Below, one piece after another: positions 59,458 to 64,000 of a stretch of 64,000 nucleotides of DNA. The stretch is from Thermus thermophilus (GTDB taxonomy: Bacteria; Deinococcota; Deinococci; Deinococcales; Thermaceae). Where the stretch lies: contig NZ_AP025158.1 in assembly GCF_019974155.1 (NCBI RefSeq), positions 1,922,001-1,986,000 on the forward strand, read 5' to 3'. Made by a program: the position numbers and the translations under genes. Below the pieces are notes generated by a model that worked only from the letters and a program-made list of their open reading frames with translations, did no database searches and was not told the origin of the DNA. Each line of letters starts with the position of its first letter. The first letter of the stretch is position 1.

Positions 59458-62334
59458 ATGCGCTTTGAGAAGATCGCCCCCTACACCTACCGCATCCCCC
59501 GGCAGGGGAAGATGCGGGTGGACGCTGTTTTCTTCGCCTCAAAGGAGATCCTAAAGGACCTCGAGGCGGAAAACTACGCCTCCTTGCAGCAGCTCATGAA
59601 CGTGGCCACCCTCCCGGGCATCGTGGAGCCCGCCCTGGCCATGCCCGACATCCACTGGGGCTACGGCTTCCCCATCGGGGGGGTGGCGGCCTTTGACCCG
59701 GAGGAGGGCGGGGTGGTGAGCCCGGGCGGCGTAGGGTTTGACATCAACTGCCTGCCCCCAGGAACCCGGATCCTCTTCCGCGACGGGTACACCCGCCCCA
59801 TAGAGGAGCTGGCGGAGGAAAGAGCCCCCAACCTGGTGGTGTGGCGGCTTGGGGAGCGCCCGGAAGCGGCCCAGGCGGCGCTTCTCCTTTCCCGGGAGGC
59901 GGAAGAACTCCTTAGGCTCCGCACCGAGGGCGGGTTCGTCCTGGAGGCGACCCCGGACCACCCCCTCTACACCCCCGAGGGGATGCGGCCTGCGGGCGCC
60001 TTGCGGCCGGGGGACCGGGTGGCGGTCCACCCCTTCCGGGGCCTTCCCTACGAGCCCCCTCCACCCCTATCCCTCCTCGAGGAGGAGGAAGCGGAAGCCT
60101 GGGCCCGGACCCTCGGCTTTCCCCAGGCGCCCCGGGAACTCCGGGCGCGGGGCCTTCTTCCCCTCCGGGCGGACCATCCCCACCTCCCCGCCCTCCTCCG
60201 CCTCCTGGGCTACGCCTTCGGGGACGGCACCCTTTACCGCTCGGGGGGGCGGGCCTACCTGGTCCTCTACGGGGAGGAGGAGGGGTTGCGGGAGGCCAAA
60301 GCCGACCTGGAGCGTCTGGGTTTCCGGGCAGGGGGACCCTACTTGCGCCGCCGCAACCCCACCTTCCGGGGGCGGACCTTTGACGCGGCGGAGGCGGGTC
60401 TGAAGGTGTCTTCCCGTGCCCTCTTCCTCCTCTTCCGCGCCCTCGGCCTCCCTGAGGGGGCCAAGGCCAAGCAGGGCTTCAGGCTGCCTGCTTGGCTCTT
60501 TGCCCTTCCTCCCTGGCTTAAGGCGAACTTCCTCGCGGGCCTTTTCGGGGCAGAGCTTTCCGCGCCCAAGGCCGTAAGCGGCCACGAGTACAACCTGGTC
60601 CCTCCGGTGCTTTCCCAATCCAAGCGCCGAAGCTTCCTGGAGGAAGGGCGTGCCTTCACCGAAGACCTCGCCCGCCTGGTGGCCTCCTTGGGCCTCGAGG
60701 TCCAGGACCTTCGCGAGGAGGCCGACTGGGAGGAACCCGAGGACCCCTCTCACCGCTTCAAGCTCATCCTCCGCTCCACGCCGGAGAACCTCGCCCGGCT
60801 TTACGAGGAGGTGGGCTACGCCTACGCTCCTAAGAAGGCGCGCCTCGCCCTTCTCGCCGCCCTTTACCTCCGCCTGAAACAGGCCCACCTGGCTCGGAGG
60901 GAGTCTATGGCCGCGGAGGTTTTGGCCCTGCGGGAGGCCGGCGAGAAGGTGGCGGCCATCGCCCACCGGCTTGGGGTGCCCCGCCGCTTCGCAGAGCGGA
61001 CGCTTTACGAGAAGCGGGGCGCTTTCCGGCCCCAGGGCCTTCCCACCTTCCCCGAGTTCGTGGCGGCGCAGGGGGCGATGCTCTTTGACCGGGTGGTGGC
61101 CGTGGAGCGGGTGCCTTACGGGGGGAAGGTGTACGACCTTTCCATGGCCCACCCGGACCACAACTTCGTGGCCGAGGGGTTCGTGGTCTCCAACTGCGGC
61201 GTCCGCCTCCTCGCCTCCCACCTCACCCTGGAAGACCTCCTCCCCCGCCAGAAGGAGCTCGCCGACGCCCTCTATCGCCTCGTCCCCTCGGGGGTGGGAA
61301 GCGAAAGGCGGGACGTGCGCTTTAGCAAAAAGGAGCTCAAAGAAATCCTCAAGGAGGGGGCGGGCTGGCTCGTGAAGCGGGGCTTTGGCTACCCCGAGGA
61401 CCTGGGCTTCATTGAGTCCCAAGGCCGCCTCCCCTGGGCCAACCCCGACAAGGTCTCGGAAAGGGCCTTTGAGCGGGGGGCCCCCCAGATCGGCACCTTG
61501 GGAAGCGGGAACCACTTCCTGGAGGTGCAGTACGTGGACGAGGTCTACGACGAGGAGGCGGCCGAGGCCTACGGGCTCTTCCGGGGACAGGTCACCGTCC
61601 TCATCCACACGGGAAGCCGGGGCTTAGGCCACCAGGTCTGCCAGGACTACGTGGAGCGCTTCCTCAAAGCCGCCCCCCGGTACGGCATTGAGCTCGTGGA
61701 CAAGCAGCTCGCCGCCGCCCCCATAAAGAGCCCCGAGGGCCAGGACTACCTCCAGGCCATGGCCGCCGCCGCCAACTTCGCCTTCGCCAACCGCCAGCTC
61801 ATCGCCCACTTCGTACGGGAGGCCTTTGAGAAGGTGGGCTTTACCCCCAGGGACCACGGCCTTAGGGTCCTCTACGACCTCGCCCACAACAACGCCAAGT
61901 TTGAGGAGCACGGGGGCAGGCGGGTCCTCGTCCACCGCAAGGGGGCCACCCGGGCCTTCGGCCCCGGCCACCCGGAGGTCCCCGAGGCCTACCGCCGGGT
62001 GGGCCAGCCCGTTTTGGTGCCCGGGGACATGGGCCGATACTCCTACGTCCTCGCGGGGACGGAAAAGGCCATGGCGGTTTCCTTCGGAAGTAGCTGCCAC
62101 GGGGCCGGGCGCAAGATGAGCCGCCACCAGGCCAAAAAGGTGGCCCGGGAGCGGAACCTGGTGAAGGAGCTTGCGGAAAGGGGCATCCTGGTGCGGGCCG
62201 CCACCCGGGCCACGGTGGACGAGGAGATGCCCGAGGCCTACAAGGACGTCTCCTTGGTGGTGGAGGCGGTGGAGGGAGCGGGGATCGGGAAAAAGGTGGC
62301 CCGCCTCAGGCCCCTCATCGTGGTCAAGGGGTAA
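59458..62334 (+). CDS. rtcB: RNA-splicing ligase RtcB with an intein
   Basis: A 958-residue precursor: 476 residues of RtcB interrupted by a 482-residue intein. RtcB joins 2',3'-cyclic phosphate to 5'-OH RNA ends using GTP and Mn2+. The extein has the metal-binding FDIN|CGVRLLAS, GTLGSGNHFLEVQ, AHNNAKFEEH and SSCHGAGRKMSRHQA with the guanylated-His region. GAGGAGGG precedes ATG at 59458; an in-frame ATG at 59410 would add 16 residues. It needs archease, found at 18903. Excision of the intein before Cys98 is required for activity. Confidence 0.95.
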   Translation: MRFEKIAPYTYRIPRQGKMRVDAVFFASKEILKDLEAENYASLQQLMNVATLPGIVEPALAMPDIHWGYGFPIGGVAAFDPEEGGVVSPGGVGFDINCLPPGTRILFRDGYTRPIEELAEERAPNLVVWRLGERPEAAQAALLLSREAEELLRLRTEGGFVLEATPDHPLYTPEGMRPAGALRPGDRVAVHPFRGLPYEPPPPLSLLEEEEAEAWARTLGFPQAPRELRARGLLPLRADHPHLPALLRLLGYAFGDGTLYRSGGRAYLVLYGEEEGLREAKADLERLGFRAGGPYLRRRNPTFRGRTFDAAEAGLKVSSRALFLLFRALGLPEGAKAKQGFRLPAWLFALPPWLKANFLAGLFGAELSAPKAVSGHEYNLVPPVLSQSKRRSFLEEGRAFTEDLARLVASLGLEVQDLREEADWEEPEDPSHRFKLILRSTPENLARLYEEVGYAYAPKKARLALLAALYLRLKQAHLARRESMAAEVLALREAGEKVAAIAHRLGVPRRFAERTLYEKRGAFRPQGLPTFPEFVAAQGAMLFDRVVAVERVPYGGKVYDLSMAHPDHNFVAEGFVVSNCGVRLLASHLTLEDLLPRQKELADALYRLVPSGVGSERRDVRFSKKELKEILKEGAGWLVKRGFGYPEDLGFIESQGRLPWANPDKVSERAFERGAPQIGTLGSGNHFLEVQYVDEVYDEEAAEAYGLFRGQVTVLIHTGSRGLGHQVCQDYVERFLKAAPRYGIELVDKQLAAAPIKSPEGQDYLQAMAAAANFAFANRQLIAHFVREAFEKVGFTPRDHGLRVLYDLAHNNAKFEEHGGRRVLVHRKGATRAFGPGHPEVPEAYRRVGQPVLVPGDMGRYSYVLAGTEKAMAVSFGSSCHGAGRKMSRHQAKKVARERNLVKELAERGILVRAATRATVDEEMPEAYKDVSLVVEAVEGAGIGKKVARLRPLIVVKG
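59749..61194 (+). other. RtcB intein with LAGLIDADG homing endonuclease
   Basis: Inserted before the active-site Cys of FDIN-CGVR (same site as known RtcB inteins). Splicing block A starts CLPPGTRILFRDG with Cys1, block B has LEATPDHPLYTPEG (TxxH), and the C-terminus is VAEGFVVSN with terminal Asn and Cys+1 in the extein. The middle holds LAGLIDADG motifs LLGYAFGDGTL and FLAGLFGAELS separated by ~110 residues, plus a helix-turn-helix stretch (LALREAGEKVAAIAHRLGVPRRFAERTL). The acidic D/E of the second motif is present as E, so activity is uncertain. Confidence 0.92.
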
Positions 62335-62395
62335 TCCCACCCCATGCTGGCTTGCGCCAGCATGGGGGTCCTGGCAAAGGGCTTCCTCGAGCCAG
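62335..62395 (+). repeat. Intergenic hairpin repeat downstream of rtcB
   Basis: CCCCATGCTGGC (62340-62351) and GCCAGCATGGGG (62356-62367), TTGC loop, then GTCCTGGCAAAGGG and GCTTCCTCGAGCCAGC. It is the same element as at 12961-13037 (read in reverse complement), with a C-to-T/G-to-A pair change in the stem that keeps the pairing. It lies right after the rtcB stop, like the other copy after gpsA. Confidence 0.8.
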
Positions 62396-62397
62396 CT

Positions 62398-62503
62398 AAG
62401 GCCCCCACCGCGGCCTTCGCCGCGGTGGGGGCCCCAAAAGAACCTCCCCGAGCCTTATTTCGGGTAACCCGTGTTGCGAAATCAACGTGCAACCACTTAG
62501 GCG
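62398..62503 (-). repeat. Dispersed ~97-bp intergenic repeat, copy 2 (inverted)
   Basis: The reverse complement matches 45660-45757: stem CCCCCACCGCGG/CCGCGGTGGGGG, then CCCCAAAAG, CCTTATTTCGGGTAACCCGTG, TTGCGAAATCAACGTGCA and CCACTTA. About 6 mismatches in 97 nt. Only in this copy is the short GCATG-type hairpin repeat directly adjacent. Confidence 0.85.
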
Positions 62504-62569
62504 AAGGAAGCTCTGGGAAAGGGTATAAGGCTCCATCCGCTTCTCAGAAAGTTTTGGTTTCCTGGGAGG

Positions 62570-64000
62570 ATGAGGCGGTTCGCCCTCCTCCTCTTTTTCG
62601 GCCTCGCCCTAGGCCAGACCCTCCTTCCCGTGGAACAGCTGGGGCTCACCTTCCGGGAGGAAGGGGGGGCCTGGGTGTACCAGGGGAGCGGGAAGCGCTT
62701 CGTCTACGTCCCCGGGGTGGGCTGGAGCGAGCCCCTTGGGGCGGAGCTCCCCCCGCCCCAAGAAGACCTCTTTCCCTTGGAGGCCCTGAAGGCCCTGGGG
62801 TACTTCCGGGTGGCGGAGGCGGGGGTGCGTTTCGGGGAGAGGCCCTCGGGGCTAAGGGTGGTCCTGGACCTGCCCGCCCCCTACCCGGCCGAGCCCCGGG
62901 AAGAGCGGGGTAAGGCGGGGGCCACCCTCTACCTGCCCTACCTCGCCCCAGACCTCCTCAAGGCCCCCTGGCCTAAGGGCCTAAAGGCCAGGGTCCGCCT
63001 CCTCCCCGAGGCCACCGAGCTCGCCCTGCGGGCGGAAGAGGGCCACCTCTACTACCGCCTCTTTCCCCTCGAGGACCCCCCCCGCCTGGTCCTGGACCTC
63101 TACCTCCTCGCCCCCGAGGTGGAGGAGGTCCTCTCCCCCGGGGTGCGCTACCGGGAGGTCTACGGCTTCGCCCCCGAGCCCCTTAGGCTTTACCTGGTGG
63201 AGGCGGAACGGGGAAGGCTCCTCCCCGTGGGCACCCCGGGGAAGAGGGCGCTTCCCAAGGACCTGGCCCCGGGGGCCCTCGCCGTCTTAAACGGCGGCTA
63301 CTTTGACCCGAAGACGGGCACCCCCATCGGGCTTTGGGTGCAGGACGGGGTGACCCTCTCCTACCCCTACGGCCGGGTGGCCCTCCTCTGGGACGGCTTC
63401 GCTTTCTTTCTGGGTTTCCCCCAGTTCGTCGCCGAGGCGGTGGGGCCGGACGGGAGCCGGGTACGGGTGGGGGTGAACGCCTCCCGCGCCCGCTACACCG
63501 CCCACACGGTGCCGGGGACCGTGGGGCGGGAGGGGGAGGAGGTGGCCCTGGTACGGGAGGACCGGGTGGTGGACCTCCTCCCCGCCCCGGCCGAGCTTCC
63601 CCCGGGGCACTGGGCCCTTACCTTCCCCAGGGACGCCCCTCCTTTTCCCCTCGAGGTGGGAGGCAGGCTCGCCCTCTACGGCACCCTCACCCCCCCCTTC
63701 CGCTACGCCCTGGAGGGAGGCCCCCTCCTCCTCAAGGAGGGCCGGTACGCCTACGACCCCGCCAAGGAGAACTTCAAGGACCCGAGACCCCTCCAGGCCG
63801 TAGCCCCCCAGGCGGCGGTGGCCTGGACGAAGGAGGGGAAGCTCTGGCTCCTCGTCTCCGAACCCACCACCCCCGGGGCCCTGGCCCGGGCCCTCCTCTC
63901 CTTAGGCGCCTGGAACGCGCTCAGGATGGACGGGGGCGGTTCGGCCCAGCTCTGGGTGAAGGGGCAGCTCAGGAGCCCCTACACGGGCTCCCCCAGGCCC
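62570..64000 (+). CDS. Secreted phosphodiester glycosidase (NAGPA/DUF2233) family protein (partial)
   Basis: At least 477 residues, running off the window. Signal peptide RRFALLLFFGLALGQ. The NAGPA core is clear: VLNGGYFDPKTGTPIGLWVQDG, GVNASRARYTAHTVPGT, LEGGPLLLKEGRYAYDP and the LRMDGGGSAQLWVKG near the end, which is the conserved DGGGSS-like motif. The N-terminal ~200 residues are a separate, less conserved domain. Secreted protein of envelope or polysaccharide metabolism; substrate unknown. The ATG at 62570 directly follows GGGAGG, so an overlapping ribosome site or leaderless start is possible. Confidence 0.85.
   Translation, partial: MRRFALLLFFGLALGQTLLPVEQLGLTFREEGGAWVYQGSGKRFVYVPGVGWSEPLGAELPPPQEDLFPLEALKALGYFRVAEAGVRFGERPSGLRVVLDLPAPYPAEPREERGKAGATLYLPYLAPDLLKAPWPKGLKARVRLLPEATELALRAEEGHLYYRLFPLEDPPRLVLDLYLLAPEVEEVLSPGVRYREVYGFAPEPLRLYLVEAERGRLLPVGTPGKRALPKDLAPGALAVLNGGYFDPKTGTPIGLWVQDGVTLSYPYGRVALLWDGFAFFLGFPQFVAEAVGPDGSRVRVGVNASRARYTAHTVPGTVGREGEEVALVREDRVVDLLPAPAELPPGHWALTFPRDAPPFPLEVGGRLALYGTLTPPFRYALEGGPLLLKEGRYAYDPAKENFKDPRPLQAVAPQAAVAWTKEGKLWLLVSEPTTPGALARALLSLGAWNALRMDGGGSAQLWVKGQLRSPYTGSPRP

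Noticed and set aside
60067-61608. 513-codon minus frame across the RtcB intein
   Set aside because: It is antisense to the intein and has no recognisable motif or ribosome site.

Overview
The window looks like a chromosomal segment of a Thermus species, probably Thermus thermophilus or a close relative. The evidence is the very high GC content with G/C third codon positions, a lone 16S rRNA gene with its own promoter and terminators (in Thermus 16S is unlinked from 23S-5S), a laccase-type multicopper oxidase and a LysJ/LysK pair of Thermus type, an alternative complex III operon, and a 30-nt CRISPR repeat ending in TTTGAAAC. Identification is from protein and RNA motifs read by eye; no database search was run.

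Layout. 1-9828: a copper/metal-handling locus (end of a Cu P-type ATPase, two SHOCT membrane proteins, an OmpR-type two-component system, a CueP-like protein, a Met-rich secreted protein, DUF302, a frameshifted multicopper oxidase, CopB). 9844-16340: SufS-SufU iron-sulfur assembly, a hydrolase, a Uma2-family protein, then gpsA and pyrF-pyrE on the minus strand. 16479-18237: 16S rRNA (minus) with terminators, a processing stem and a promoter. 18247-25746: PIG-L deacetylase and archease (plus), then plsX, trxA, an S1-domain protein, folK and a four-gene sugar nucleotide/glycosyltransferase operon (minus). 26700-29517: a lysine biosynthesis operon (lysJ-hicB-hicA-lysK) behind a candidate leader-peptide attenuator. 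30332-38802: DUF1641 plus sulfide:quinone-reductase-like protein, and actABCDEF (alternative complex III). 38960-53891: mostly minus-strand housekeeping genes (PEGA protein, accD-accA, bactofilin/M23, pyrimidine phosphorylase, fba, panC-pilT, then rplU-rpmA-obg-nadD-yqeK-LCP-rsfS, tRNA-Ala, secG).

53991-59324 is an accessory island. The 3' 45 bp of an intact tRNA-Thr(CGT) gene are repeated exactly 5.3 kb downstream, as expected for an element integrated into a tRNA gene. Between the two copies lie a broken transposase, a HicB gene with a nonsense-mutated HicA, the C-terminal third of a cas1 gene, a 32-repeat CRISPR array with its promoter and leader, and a broken IS630-type element. No integrase and no other cas gene was seen. 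Next to the island is rtcB, split by a 482-residue LAGLIDADG intein and preceded by a leader hairpin.

Themes across the window: many genes overlap by 4 nt (ATGA/GTGA); several promoters place the -10 box 6-7 nt before the start codon, implying leaderless mRNAs; and several intergenic hairpin repeats recur, including a ~97-bp sequence in inverted copies 16.7 kb apart. Three genes are visibly damaged outside or inside the island (laccase, a secreted barrel-like protein, the island HicA); these may be real mutations or sequencing errors.
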